DNA from: Micromonospora sp. WMMA1947
Lineage (GTDB): Bacteria > Actinomycetota > Actinomycetes > Mycobacteriales > Micromonosporaceae
Length of the DNA stretch: 64,000 nucleotides
NCBI RefSeq assembly: GCF_027497355.1
Contig: NZ_CP114909.1
Span: 6,034,001-6,098,000, forward strand
Direction: 5' to 3'
Shown here one piece after another: positions 27,343-36,150 of the stretch; within the stretch, counting starts at the first letter, position 1, and every line of letters begins with the position of its first letter. Under the pieces are notes generated by a model, which saw only the letters and a program-made list of their open reading frames with translations, had not been told where the DNA came from and ran no database searches. Position numbers and translations under genes: made by a program.

Positions 27343-29364
27343 CTACGATCCGGCCCGCTCGGCGGCAGGACCGGCGTTGGTACGCGACTCCACCACCTCG
27401 CGGACGTGCGCCACCGCCTCGTCGATCGGTACGCCGTTGCGCTGCGAGCCGTCGCGGTAGCGGAACGAGACGGTGCCGGCAGCCACGTCGTCGTCGCCGG
27501 CGATCACCATGAACGGGATCTTCTGCTGCTGCGCGTTGCGGATCTTCTTCTGCATCCGGTCGTCGCCCAGGTCCACCTCGGCCCGGACGCCGTGCCGGCG
27601 CAGCGTCGCGGCGAAGTCGACCAGGTAGTCGCCGTGCTCCTCGCGGATCGGGATGCCGACCACCTGCACCGGCGCCAGCCAGGCCGGGAACGCGCCCGCG
27701 TAGTGCTCGGTGAGCACGCCGATGAACCGCTCGATCGACCCGAACTTGGCACAGTGGATCATCACCGGCTGCTGCCGGGTGCCGTCGGCCGCCTGGTACT
27801 CCAGCCCGAAGCCCTTCGGCTGGTTGAAGTCGTACTGGATGGTCGACATCTGCCACGTGCGGCCGATCGCGTCCTTGGCCTGCACGGAGATCTTCGGGCC
27901 GTAGAACGCCGCGCCGCCCGGGTCCGGCACCAGTTCCAGCCCGGTCTCCAGCGCGCACTGCTCCAGCACGGCGGTGGCGGTCGCCCAGTCCTCGTCGGAC
28001 CCGACGAACTTGTCCGGCCGGGAGTCGTCGCGGGTCGACAGCTCCAGGTAGAAGTCGTCGATGCCGAAGTCGCGCAGCAGGCTCAGCACGAAGCCGAGCA
28101 GGTGCTTGATCTCGGCCGGCGCCTGCTCCTTCGTGCAGTAGGAGTGCGAGTCGTCCTGGGTGAAACCACGCACCCGGGTCAGGCCGTGGATCACGCCGGA
28201 CTTCTCGTACCGGTAGACCGACCCGAACTCGAACAGCCGCAGCGGCAGCTGCCGGTAGGACCGCCCGCGCGACCGGTAGATCAGGTTGTGCATCGGGCAG
28301 TTCATGGCCTTGAGGTAGTAGTCGCTGCCCTCCATCTCCATCGGCGGGAACATCGTGTCCTTGTAGTAGGGCAGGTGTCCCGAGGTGTGGAAGAGACCTT
28401 CCTTGGAGATGTGCGGCGTGCCGACGTAGTCGAAGCCCTCCTCGATGTGGCGCGCCCGGACGTAGTCCTCCATCACCCGCTTGAGCACGCCACCCTTGGG
28501 GTGGAAGACCGGCAGGCCGGAGCCGATCTCGTCGGGGAAGCTGAACAGGTCGAGGTCCGCGCCGAGCTTGCGGTGGTCGCGGCGGGCGGCCTCCTCCAGG
28601 AGCTTCAGGTACGCCTTGAGCTCGTCCCGGGTCGGCCACGCCGTGCCGTACACGCGCTGCAGCTGCGGGTTCTTCTCCGACCCGCGCCAGTACGCGGCGG
28701 CCGAGCGCATCAGCTTGAACGCGCCGATCAGCCGGGTGTTCGGCAGGTGCGGGCCGCGGCACAGGTCCGACCAGCAGACCTTGTCCTCGTTCGCGGCGAG
28801 GTTGTCGTAGATGGTCAGCTCGCCGCCGCCCACCTCCATCACCTCGGAGGAGTCCAGCCCTTCCCCCTTGACCTCGATCAGCTCCAGCTTGAACGGCTCC
28901 GCGGCCAGCTCGGCGCGGGCCTCGTCCAGGTCGGCGAACCGGCGGCGGCGGAACCGCTGGCCGGACTTGACGATCTCCTGCATGCGCTTCTCGAGCTTGG
29001 CGAGGTCGTCCGGCTGGAACGGCTTGTCGACACCGAAGTCGTAGTAGAAGCCGTTGTCGATCGGCGGGCCGATGCCGAGCTTCGCCTCCGGGAAGACGTC
29101 CTGCACCGCCTGGGCCAGCACGTGGGCGGTGGAGTGGCGCAGCACGTTCAGCCCGTCCGGGCTGTCCAGGGCGACCGGCTCGACGGCGACGTCCTCGGCC
29201 GGGCGCCAGTCCAGGTCGCGCAGCTGGCCCTGCGGGTCGCGGACCACCACGATCGCCTTCGGCCCGGTCATCGGCAGGCCGGCCGCGGCCACCGCGTCGG
29301 CCGCCGTGGTCCCGGCGGCGACGACGACGGGGTCGGCCACGACGGGGGTACGGGGTGCGGACAC
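27343..29364 (-). CDS. thrS: Threonyl-tRNA synthetase
   Basis: 673 residues, class II synthetase. An N-terminal TGS-like region is followed by the editing domain with [12 protein letters not shown] (HxxxH) and CRGPHLPNT. The catalytic domain contains the motif 2 region ([22 protein letters not shown]), and the anticodon domain occupies the last 100 residues. The GTG start at 29364 has AGGAG six bases upstream. I see no T-box leader in the short upstream region. Confidence 0.97.
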   Translation of the reverse strand: MSAPRTPVVADPVVVAAGTTAADAVAAAGLPMTGPKAIVVVRDPQGQLRDLDWRPAEDVAVEPVALDSPDGLNVLRHSTAHVLAQAVQDVFPEAKLGIGPPIDNGFYYDFGVDKPFQPDDLAKLEKRMQEIVKSGQRFRRRRFADLDEARAELAAEPFKLELIEVKGEGLDSSEVMEVGGGELTIYDNLAANEDKVCWSDLCRGPHLPNTRLIGAFKLMRSAAAYWRGSEKNPQLQRVYGTAWPTRDELKAYLKLLEEAARRDHRKLGADLDLFSFPDEIGSGLPVFHPKGGVLKRVMEDYVRARHIEEGFDYVGTPHISKEGLFHTSGHLPYYKDTMFPPMEMEGSDYYLKAMNCPMHNLIYRSRGRSYRQLPLRLFEFGSVYRYEKSGVIHGLTRVRGFTQDDSHSYCTKEQAPAEIKHLLGFVLSLLRDFGIDDFYLELSTRDDSRPDKFVGSDEDWATATAVLEQCALETGLELVPDPGGAAFYGPKISVQAKDAIGRTWQMSTIQYDFNQPKGFGLEYQAADGTRQQPVMIHCAKFGSIERFIGVLTEHYAGAFPAWLAPVQVVGIPIREEHGDYLVDFAATLRRHGVRAEVDLGDDRMQKKIRNAQQQKIPFMVIAGDDDVAAGTVSFRYRDGSQRNGVPIDEAVAHVREVVESRTNAGPAAERAGS

Positions 29365-29568
29365 GGTGACTCCTAGTCGTCGACGGTACGGAAGGGCCGC
29401 TGAACGGCCCCTGCGATGCTATCGGTCGCCCGGACCCGGACCGCCGCCGACGCCACCGCCCGTCCCCGGAGAGTTCCGTGCCGGGTTGAACCTTTTCGCC
29501 CCGCCGCCCGAACTACCAGGTGGGGCCGGAGCCGGAACCGGCCCCAGTCGAGAAGGATGGGGACGATC

Positions 29569-30528
29569 ATGAGGATGACCCGTCAGGGCCAGTGGGCGGC
29601 AGCGCTGCTGGCGGCCGTACTCGCCGGGGCGGTGGGCTGGCCGGGCGCGGCGAACGCGGCCGGGGTGACCGTCACGACCTCGCCCGCACAGGTCCGCCAG
29701 GGCGACGCGATCGAACTCTCCGTGCTGGTGCCGGCCGACAAGCCCGGCACCCGGACGACCCGGATCGAGCTGACCATGCCCGCTGACGCCCCGATCGGCG
29801 AGGTGTACCCGCTGTCGGTGCCGGACTGGGCGCCCACCATCACCACCCGCACGCTCGACCAGCCGGTCCCCGGCATGCACGCGGCCGAACTGAACCAGGT
29901 GACCCACGCGGTGAGCTGGCTGCGGATGCCCGGCACCGGAACCGGGCCGGCCCGGCTGCCGCTGGGCATGGGACCGATGCCCGCCACCGACCGGCTCACG
30001 TTCACCGTGACGCAGACGTACGACGACGGCACTGTGGTCCGGTGGGCGGACCCGGCGGGTGGCGCGCACCCCGCGCCGACGCTCGCCCTGCTGCCGCCAC
30101 TGCCGGGCACCGTGACGCACGACGGCGCCCCCGCAGCGGGCGGCGCCGGGCACGGCGGTCACGGCGCGCCGGGCGCCCTCGGCGGGGTGCAGGGTGGCGC
30201 GCAGGGCGGCACGGCACCGGCGGCCGGGGCCGCGGACGACGGGCCGAGCGCCGACCTGCTGCTCGGCGGCGGCCTGCTCGCCGGGCTGGCCGGTGGCGCG
30301 GCGATCGGCTGGCTGCTCAGTCGCCGCCGGCACGACACCACGCCCCTCCCGGAAGACAGCAACGGCCCCTCCAACACCAGCGACACCCCCGACAGCGCGA
30401 CCTCCGAAACCACCGCGACCGGCAGCGCGACGCCCGAGACTGCGCCCCTCGTCGGCGCGGCCTCCGACAGCGCGACCCCCGAAGCAGGCGAGCCCGTCAC
30501 CGCCGGCACCGCCCCCACGCGCCCCTGA
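29569..30528 (+). CDS. YcnI-like (DUF1775) membrane-anchored exported protein
   Basis: About 319 residues. A signal peptide ends in GAANAAG. A beta-rich domain then runs to about residue 180, with VTTSPAQVRQGDAIELSVLV, LTMPADAPIGEVYPL and DDGTVVRWADPA, the DUF1775 pattern of YcnI copper-binding proteins. A Gly/Ala/His linker, one membrane helix (LLLGGGLLAGLAGGAAIGWL) and a Thr/Ser/Pro-rich cytoplasmic tail follow. YcnI proteins bind copper through the mature N-terminal His. Here the mature end reads AGVTV, so that ligand is missing. The start could also be the ATG at 29557 or 29575. Confidence 0.8.
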   Translation: MRMTRQGQWAAALLAAVLAGAVGWPGAANAAGVTVTTSPAQVRQGDAIELSVLVPADKPGTRTTRIELTMPADAPIGEVYPLSVPDWAPTITTRTLDQPVPGMHAAELNQVTHAVSWLRMPGTGTGPARLPLGMGPMPATDRLTFTVTQTYDDGTVVRWADPAGGAHPAPTLALLPPLPGTVTHDGAPAAGGAGHGGHGAPGALGGVQGGAQGGTAPAAGAADDGPSADLLLGGGLLAGLAGGAAIGWLLSRRRHDTTPLPEDSNGPSNTSDTPDSATSETTATGSATPETAPLVGAASDSATPEAGEPVTAGTAPTRP

Positions 30529-30579
30529 CCGCCACCCGCCCAACAAGCGGACAACCAATCCACGATGCGAGACCACAGT

Positions 30580-30629
30580 AGATCTTGGTACGAAACGGCC
30601 CCCCTGGGGGCCATTTCGTACCAAGATCT
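30580..30629. repeat. Palindromic repeat, family B, copy 2
   Basis: A 50-bp almost perfect palindrome. AGATCTTGGTACGAAACGG and its partner ending in CGTACCAAGATCT enclose a CCCCCC-T-GGGGG centre, with one mismatch at the sixth base inside the GGCC. It lies between two convergent genes and would also work as a terminator. Confidence 0.85.
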
Positions 30630-30678
30630 CGGACTGCTGCGGCGGCGGAACGCAGCCGCGGGCGCGGGTGGGGTGGGG

Positions 30679-31608
30679 TCAGGCGGTGGCGGTCAGCCAG
30701 CCGGGGAGCGGCTCGCGGGCGGCCAGCCAGCCCTCCGGCACCCCGCCCGGCGCGCCGACCCCGGTGTACGCGGCCACGATCCCGCCCACGATGGCGGCGG
30801 TGGTGTCCACGTCGCCGCCCGCCTCCACGCAGGCCCGGATCGCGGCGGGGTAGTCGTGCAGCAGCGTGGCGGCGACCCAGAGCGTGAACGGCACGGTGTC
30901 CTGCGCGGTGACCCGGGAGCCGTTGCCGAGCGCGTCGGCCACCTCCGCGGCGCTACGGCCGAGCAGCGCGGCGGCCCGGCGTACCCCTCGGTGCACCTCA
31001 CCGGCCGGGTCGAGCGCCCCGGCGACGGCGGTGAGCAGCCGGGCCGGGTCGGGCCGGTCGCCGTCGAGGCGGGCGCGGGCGGCGAGCGAGGCGGCCACCG
31101 CGACCGCCACCGCCCCGGCGACCCCTTCCGGGTGCGCGTGTGTCACCTCGGCCGAGGCGCGGGCCTGCGCGGCGGCACGGCGGGTGGAGTCGGCGTGCCA
31201 GGCGCCGAGCGGCGCGACCCGCATCGCGGCGCCGTTGCCGCAGGAGCCCTGCCCGTCGAACGCGGACGCGGCGGCCACCGGCCACGGCGTGCCGGTGCGG
31301 ATCAGCCGCAGGACCGTCACCGCGCCCGGCCCGTACCCCCGGTAGGGCTCGCAGCGCTGCGCGAACGCCAACGCCAGCCGGTCGGAGTCGATCCGCCCGG
31401 CGGCGGCCAGCTCGGCCACGACGGAGCAGGCCATCTCGGTGTCGTCGGTCCACTCCCACGGCGGCGCGGGCAGCCGACCGGCGGCGAGGTCGTCCGGGCG
31501 CCGGCCGGGGACGAAGAACTGGGAGCCGAGGGCGTCGCCCACCGACAGGCCGGCCAGCGCGTCGCGGGCGAGCGCGAGGCGGGTGTCGGGGAAGAGCGTG
31601 AACGTCAT
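30679..31608 (-). CDS. ADP-ribosylglycohydrolase family protein
   Basis: 309 residues. ALAGLSVGDALGSQFF, WTDDTEMACSVV (metal-binding Thr-Asp-Asp) and the C-terminal EAGGDVDTTAAIVGGIVAAY (second metal site) are the standard DraG/ARH motifs. The family removes ADP-ribose from proteins or nucleic acids, and close relatives act on other ribosyl bonds. The ATG at 31608 (MTFTLFPDTRLALARDAL) is preferred over a longer frame that runs back through the divergent response-regulator promoter. Confidence 0.9.
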   Translation of the reverse strand: MTFTLFPDTRLALARDALAGLSVGDALGSQFFVPGRRPDDLAAGRLPAPPWEWTDDTEMACSVVAELAAAGRIDSDRLALAFAQRCEPYRGYGPGAVTVLRLIRTGTPWPVAAASAFDGQGSCGNGAAMRVAPLGAWHADSTRRAAAQARASAEVTHAHPEGVAGAVAVAVAASLAARARLDGDRPDPARLLTAVAGALDPAGEVHRGVRRAAALLGRSAAEVADALGNGSRVTAQDTVPFTLWVAATLLHDYPAAIRACVEAGGDVDTTAAIVGGIVAAYTGVGAPGGVPEGWLAAREPLPGWLTATA

Positions 31609-31681
31609 CGCCGTCCCAGCTTGCCCGCTTCGCCGGACCGCCGCAACGCGTCCGGCTTGCCACGCCGAGTACGGTGCTGAC

Positions 31682-32371
31682 GTGGCAACCGTCCTGCTGG
31701 TCGAAGACGACCACGTCGTACGCGGCGCCATGCTGCGGTCGCTCACCGACCGGGGGCACGCGGTGCACGCCGTCGGCACCGCGCTCGACGCGCTGCGGCG
31801 GGTCGCCGCGGAGACACCGGATCTGGTGGTGCTCGATCTCGGCCTGCCCGACCTGGACGGCTCGGACGCGCTGCGCATGCTGCGCGGCATCACCGACGTG
31901 CCGATCATCATCGCCACCGCCCGCGACGACGAGCAGTCGGTGGTACGGCTGCTGCGCGCCGGCGCGGACGACTACATGGTCAAGCCGTTCACCGGAGCGC
32001 ACCTGGACGCCCGGATCACCACGGTGCTGCGCCGGGCCGGCCGGGCCAGCCGTACCGTCGCGCCGGCCGTGCACACGGTCGGCGGCCTGCGGGTCGACGT
32101 GGGCGAGCGCAGCGCCGTGCTGGACGGGGAGGCGCTGGCCCTGACCCGCAAGGAATTCGACCTGCTGGCGTATCTCGCCGCGCGTCCCGGCCGGGTAGTG
32201 TCCCGGCGGGAACTCTTGGAGGAGGTATGGCGGCAGCCATCGGTCGGCGAGGACCAGACCATCGACGTTCACCTGTACTGGCTCCGCCGCAAAATGGGCG
32301 AGTCCGCGGCGAAGCCGCGCTACCTGCGCACCGTGCGGGGGGTCGGCTTCCGGCTGGTGGCGCCGGACTGA
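31682..32371 (+). CDS. OmpR-family response regulator
   Basis: 229 residues. Receiver domain: VLLVEDDHVVRG, phospho-Asp in LVVLDLGLPDLDG, conserved Lys in YMVKPFTGAH. Winged-helix output domain: LTRKEFDLLAYLAARPG, then IDVHLYWLRRKMGE and YLRTVRGVGFRL. TACGGT sits six bases before the GTG start with no Shine-Dalgarno site, again suggesting leaderless translation. It is followed directly by its sensor kinase. Confidence 0.93.
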   Translation: MATVLLVEDDHVVRGAMLRSLTDRGHAVHAVGTALDALRRVAAETPDLVVLDLGLPDLDGSDALRMLRGITDVPIIIATARDDEQSVVRLLRAGADDYMVKPFTGAHLDARITTVLRRAGRASRTVAPAVHTVGGLRVDVGERSAVLDGEALALTRKEFDLLAYLAARPGRVVSRRELLEEVWRQPSVGEDQTIDVHLYWLRRKMGESAAKPRYLRTVRGVGFRLVAPD

Positions 32372-33792
32372 GGTTCAGCCTCGCCGGGCTCACCGCGGGG
32401 CTGTGCGGCCTGATCGCGCTCGCATTCCTCATCCCGCTCGGGCTCACACTCGGCGACCGGACCCGGGAGGCCGAGCTGGCCGACGCGGCCCGCCGGGCCG
32501 CGCTGGTGACCGGCGCGCTGGCGGTCAGCACGGACACCGCGACCGTCGAGCGGGCGGTGGCCGCCGCGGCCGGCGACGATCCGGCGCTGCGTCCGGTCGT
32601 GCACGGCATCGGGGCGGACGAGTCCGCCGGGCGCGCGAACCCGCAGATGCTCGCCGACGCCGCCGCGCAGCGGCAGTCGGTGGTGACCGACGTGGACGGC
32701 GGGGTGCTGCGGCTGGACCCGGTGGTGCTCGGTGACCGGGTCGCCGTGGTGGAGGTGTTCGTCCCCGACGAGGTGCTCGACTCCGGCGGCGGCGGGCGGT
32801 GGCTGCTGCTGCTCGCGATCGGCCTGGCGCTGGTCGGCGCGGCGGTGGCGGTGGTCGACCGGGTGGCGGCAAGGGCGGTGGACGCCACCGGCGACCTGGT
32901 CAAGGCGGCGCTCGCGGTGGGTGACGGCGAGCTGGGGGTACGTGTCGAACCGACCGGCCCGCGTGAGCTGGCCGAGGCCGGGCACGCGTTCAACCGGATG
33001 ACGGAACGGCTGGTGGCACTCCGTGCCGACGAGCACGAACTGGTAGCCGACCTGTCGCACCGGCTGCGGACGCCGCTGACCGCGCTGCGGCTGGACGCCG
33101 AGGCGCTGGAGTCCGACGACACGAGCATCGGCACGTTCAGCGAGGCGGAGCTGGACCGCCGGCGCGGCATCCGGCGGATCCGGCAGGCGATCGTCACGCT
33201 CGAGGGCGAGGTCGACCAGCTCATCAAGACGACCCGCAAGGCGGTCGCCCAGGAGTCGGCGCCGGCGTCGTGCGACGTGAGCGAGGTGGTCCGGGACCGG
33301 ATGGTCTTCTGGTCGGCGCTGGCCGGGGACCAGAACCGGCCGCACCGGGTGGTCGGGGCGCAGTTGCGCATCCCGGCACCGGTGCCCCGCGCCGAGCTGG
33401 CCGCCGCGTTGGACGCGGTGATCGGCAACGTGTTCCGGTACACCCCGCAGGGCACCGCGTTCGAGGTGGCGGTGAGCCGCCGGGACGGCTGGGTGGCGAT
33501 CCGCATCGACGACGCCGGGCCGGGCATCGCCGACCCGGACCGGGCGCTGCGCCGGGGTGAGAGCGACAGGGGTTCCACCGGGCTCGGTCTGGACATCGCC
33601 AAGCGGGTGGCGTTGCAGGCGAACGGTTCGGTCAGCATCGACCGGGCCCGGCTCGGCGGGGCGAGCGTGGTGATGCTGCTGGCCGACCCGGACGCGGCAC
33701 CCCGGCAGGTGAACCGGTTCGGGCTGGTCGGGCGGATGGCCCGGGAGGCCCGCGAGCCGCGGACCGGACGACGCTGGCCGCGCCCGCGCTGA
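32368..33792 (+). CDS. Sensor histidine kinase, HAMP type
   Basis: About 475 residues. Two membrane helices (LTAGLCGLIALAFLIPLGL and LLLLAIGLALVGAAVAVV) flank a 130-residue extracytoplasmic sensor. A HAMP-like segment follows, then the phospho-acceptor His in LVADLSHRLRTPLTALRL and an ATPase domain with VIGNVFRYTP, DDAGPGIAD and STGLGLDIAKR. No ATG or GTG exists in frame between 32227 and the membrane helix. I propose the CTG at 32368, which overlaps the regulator stop as CTGA. The ATG at 32227 would force a 145-bp overlap with antisense-like sequence. Confidence 0.85.
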   Translation: MRFSLAGLTAGLCGLIALAFLIPLGLTLGDRTREAELADAARRAALVTGALAVSTDTATVERAVAAAAGDDPALRPVVHGIGADESAGRANPQMLADAAAQRQSVVTDVDGGVLRLDPVVLGDRVAVVEVFVPDEVLDSGGGGRWLLLLAIGLALVGAAVAVVDRVAARAVDATGDLVKAALAVGDGELGVRVEPTGPRELAEAGHAFNRMTERLVALRADEHELVADLSHRLRTPLTALRLDAEALESDDTSIGTFSEAELDRRRGIRRIRQAIVTLEGEVDQLIKTTRKAVAQESAPASCDVSEVVRDRMVFWSALAGDQNRPHRVVGAQLRIPAPVPRAELAAALDAVIGNVFRYTPQGTAFEVAVSRRDGWVAIRIDDAGPGIADPDRALRRGESDRGSTGLGLDIAKRVALQANGSVSIDRARLGGASVVMLLADPDAAPRQVNRFGLVGRMAREAREPRTGRRWPRPR

Positions 33793-34020
33793 CCCGTGAC
33801 TGTGGACCGGCGCAAGTTCTCCTTAAAGGTGGTTTAACGCGGGCCGGAAAACCGGCGTGAACTGCCAGGATCGTTGACAGAACCCATCAGTTCCGTCGGC
33901 CGGGACGCCCCGTAAGACCTTCCGGCCGGCGGATCATGCGCGCGGCGGGAGTCCGGTCCCCCCACACCTCGCTCCCGTCGCGCGCGCTCTCCCGTCGATC
34001 CCGGGCGCGAGGTGACCGTC

Positions 34021-34296
34021 ATGCCGCCGGCCGTCAGCCGTCTGCTCCGCTGGGCCGCTGTCATCGGCCTGGGCATCGCGCTCACGCTCGCACTCTGGCA
34101 GGACCCGGTGCTCGCGCACGGTCCCGTCCGGCCCGCGCCCGTCGCCTCCGGTTCCGCCGCCGCGCTCACCGCGCTGGCGCTGTCCGGGCTGATGCTGACC
34201 GCGCGGCGCCGGCCGCCCCGGGGATCCCGGCGGCCGGCGCCCGTACGGCCGCTCAGCGTGCCGCGCTCCCCAGGTACGCGTCGATCTCGGCGGTGA
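34021..34296 (+). CDS. Small predicted membrane protein
   Basis: 91 residues from the ATG at 34021, eight bases after GAGG. Two hydrophobic stretches (AAVIGLGIALTLALW and AAALTALALSGLMLTA) are separated by an Ala/Pro-rich loop, and the tail is Arg-rich. The last 44 bp overlap the end of the convergent deaminase gene, which is unusual. The upstream 228 bp contain TTGACA at about 33874 but no clear -10 box. Coding status is only moderately likely. Confidence 0.4.
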   Translation: MPPAVSRLLRWAAVIGLGIALTLALWQDPVLAHGPVRPAPVASGSAAALTALALSGLMLTARRRPPRGSRRPAPVRPLSVPRSPGTRRSRR

Positions 34297-35278
34297 TCCG
34301 GGCCTGCTCGGCCGGCGCGAGGAACGCCGCGGCGACCGCGTCGCGGGCCAGCGCGGCCACCCCGTCCGGGCCGAGTCGCAGCAGCCGGGCGGCCACCGCG
34401 TACTCGTCGTTGAGCGTGGTGCCGAACATCGGCGGGTCGTCGGAGTTGATGCTGACCGGCACCCCGGCCTCGACCAGCCGGGGCAGCGGGTGCGCGTCCA
34501 GGCTCGGTACGGCCCGGGTGCGCACGTTCGACGTCGGGGAGATCTCCAGCGGGATCCGCCGCTCGGCGAGGTAGGTCAGCAGCGCCGGGTCCTGCGCGGC
34601 GGAGATGCCGTGGCCGATCCGCTCGGCGCCCAGCTCGCGCAGCGCGTCCCAGATCGTCTCCGGGCCGGTGGTCTCACCGGCGTGCGGCACCGACCGCAGC
34701 CCGGCCGCCCGCGCCTGGTCGAACCAGGGCTTGAACTGCGGGCGGGGCACACCGATCTCGGGACCGCCGAGGCCGAAGCTGATCAGCCCGTCCGGTCGTT
34801 CGTCGAGCGCGATCCGCAGCGTCTGCTCGGCGGCGGGCAGTCCGGCCTCGCCGGGGATGTCGAAGCACCAGCGCAGCGCGATGCCGAAGTCGGCCTCGGC
34901 GCGCTTGCGGGCGTCCTCGATCGCCTCGCAGAACGCCGGCGCCGGGATGCCGCGGTTGACGTGCGAGTACGGCGTCACAGTCAGCTCCGCGTAGCGGACC
35001 TGCTGGCGGGCCAGTTCCCGGGCGACCTCGTGGGTGAGCAGCCAGACGTCGTCGGCGTCGCGGATCAGGTCCACCACGCTCAGGTAGACCTCGATGAAGT
35101 GGGCGAAGTCGCGGAACGCGAAGTAGTCGGCGAGCGCCTCCGGGTCGGCCGGGACGGGGCTGCGCCCCTCGTGCCGGGCGGCCAGCTCGGCGACGATCCG
35201 GGGTGAGGCCGAGCCGACGTGGTGCACGTGCAGCTCCACCTTGGGCAGTCCGGCGATGAAGGTGGGCAGGTCGGTCAC
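34253..35278 (-). CDS. Adenosine deaminase-family protein
   Basis: 341 residues, a metal-dependent amidohydrolase. LPKVELHVHHVGSASP carries the HxH metal motif. VPHAGETTGPETIW has the next metal His and the catalytic Glu, LGAERIGHGISAA the next His, and SINSDDPPMFGTT the metal Asp. The HHVGSASP variant of the usual HLDGS motif marks a subgroup distinct from classical adenosine deaminases. Besides adenosine, 6-aminodeoxyfutalosine (menaquinone futalosine pathway) is a realistic substrate, since some actinobacterial members have that activity. The GTG start overlaps the methyltransferase stop. Confidence 0.88.
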   Translation of the reverse strand: MTDLPTFIAGLPKVELHVHHVGSASPRIVAELAARHEGRSPVPADPEALADYFAFRDFAHFIEVYLSVVDLIRDADDVWLLTHEVARELARQQVRYAELTVTPYSHVNRGIPAPAFCEAIEDARKRAEADFGIALRWCFDIPGEAGLPAAEQTLRIALDERPDGLISFGLGGPEIGVPRPQFKPWFDQARAAGLRSVPHAGETTGPETIWDALRELGAERIGHGISAAQDPALLTYLAERRIPLEISPTSNVRTRAVPSLDAHPLPRLVEAGVPVSINSDDPPMFGTTLNDEYAVAARLLRLGPDGVAALARDAVAAAFLAPAEQARITAEIDAYLGSAAR

Positions 35279-36066
35279 GAGTTCTCCTCTGCGCGGGCGC
35301 CGGTACGGGCCACCATGAAGATCCGGCGGAACGGGAAGTACACCTGACCCTGCCGCACCGGGTACGCCTGCGCGAGCCGTACCCCCAGCTCGGCGCGGAA
35401 GTCGGCCCAGCCGGCGGCGTCCAGCGCGGCGCGCACCGGGCGCAGCGCGGTGCCCTCCATCCAGGCCAGCACCGGGTGGTCGGCGCCGGCGGCGGGCAGC
35501 AGATGCACGTACGTAGTCTCCCAGGCGTCGACCGCGCAGCCCGCGTCGGTCAGCAGCGTGGCGTAGCCGACGGGCTCGTCGACGGGCGCCTCGCGCAGCT
35601 TCGCGGCGAGCGCGTCCCGCCATCGGTCCTGCGCGGCCACGGAGCGCAGCAGCCGGTGCGAGGGCGCGTCGAAGTTGCCGGGTACCTGGAACGCCATCCA
35701 GGCACCGGCCGGCAGCTCCCCCGCCCAGCGGCGCAGCAGGTCGCGGTGTTCCGGCACCCACTGGAGCACGGCGTTGCCGACCAGCACGTCCACGTCCGGC
35801 TCGGGCCGCCAGTCGCGGACGTCGGCGACCGCGTACGCGACCGGACCGCCGTCGGCGCTCGCCCGGGCGATCATCTCCGGGGAGGAGTCCAGGCCGGTGA
35901 CCCGGCTGCCGGGCCAACGGCCGGCGAGCGTCGCGGTGAGGGTGCCGGGGCCGCAGCCGAGGTCGACGACGGCGCGCGGGTGCGCGGCGCCGACGCGGGC
36001 CAGCAGGTCGTGGAACGGCCGGGAACGCTCGTCGCCGTAGCGCAGGTAGGTGCGCGGATCCCACAT
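35275..36066 (-). CDS. tam: Class I SAM methyltransferase, trans-aconitate 2-methyltransferase-like
   Basis: 263 residues. MWDPRTYLRYGDERSRPFHD is the typical Tam opening. Motif I is VVDLGCGPGTLTATLA, the acidic residue binding SAM ribose is in VTGLDSSPEMI, and VLVGNAVLQWVPEH follows. Tam methylates trans-aconitate, detoxifying a spontaneous product of the citric acid cycle. GGAGG lies before the ATG. It is the first gene of a two-gene unit with the deaminase and is divergent from an aldo/keto reductase, with a palindromic site between them. Confidence 0.85.
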   Translation of the reverse strand: MWDPRTYLRYGDERSRPFHDLLARVGAAHPRAVVDLGCGPGTLTATLAGRWPGSRVTGLDSSPEMIARASADGGPVAYAVADVRDWRPEPDVDVLVGNAVLQWVPEHRDLLRRWAGELPAGAWMAFQVPGNFDAPSHRLLRSVAAQDRWRDALAAKLREAPVDEPVGYATLLTDAGCAVDAWETTYVHLLPAAGADHPVLAWMEGTALRPVRAALDAAGWADFRAELGVRLAQAYPVRQGQVYFPFRRIFMVARTGARAEENS

Positions 36067-36079
36067 GACAGCCTCCAAA

Positions 36080-36108
36080 CCGTACGTACGTCTTGCTAGA
36101 CCGTACGG
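36080..36108. promoter_or_regulatory. Candidate operator between tam and the aldo/keto reductase
   Basis: CCGTACG (36080-36086) and CGTACGG (36102-36108) form an inverted repeat. At the same time ACCGTACG is directly repeated 21 bp apart, two helical turns. The site lies 14 bp upstream of the tam ATG and 43 bp before the reductase GTG, a suitable place to control both genes. The regulator is unknown. Confidence 0.5.
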
Positions 36109-36150
36109 CCCGCCGAGCGCGACGGCAAGCCGCTCACTAGGCTCGACCGG

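Noticed and set aside
27292..29376. A 694-residue plus-strand frame opposite thrS
   Set aside because: Antisense shadow. The minus strand encodes a full threonyl-tRNA synthetase.
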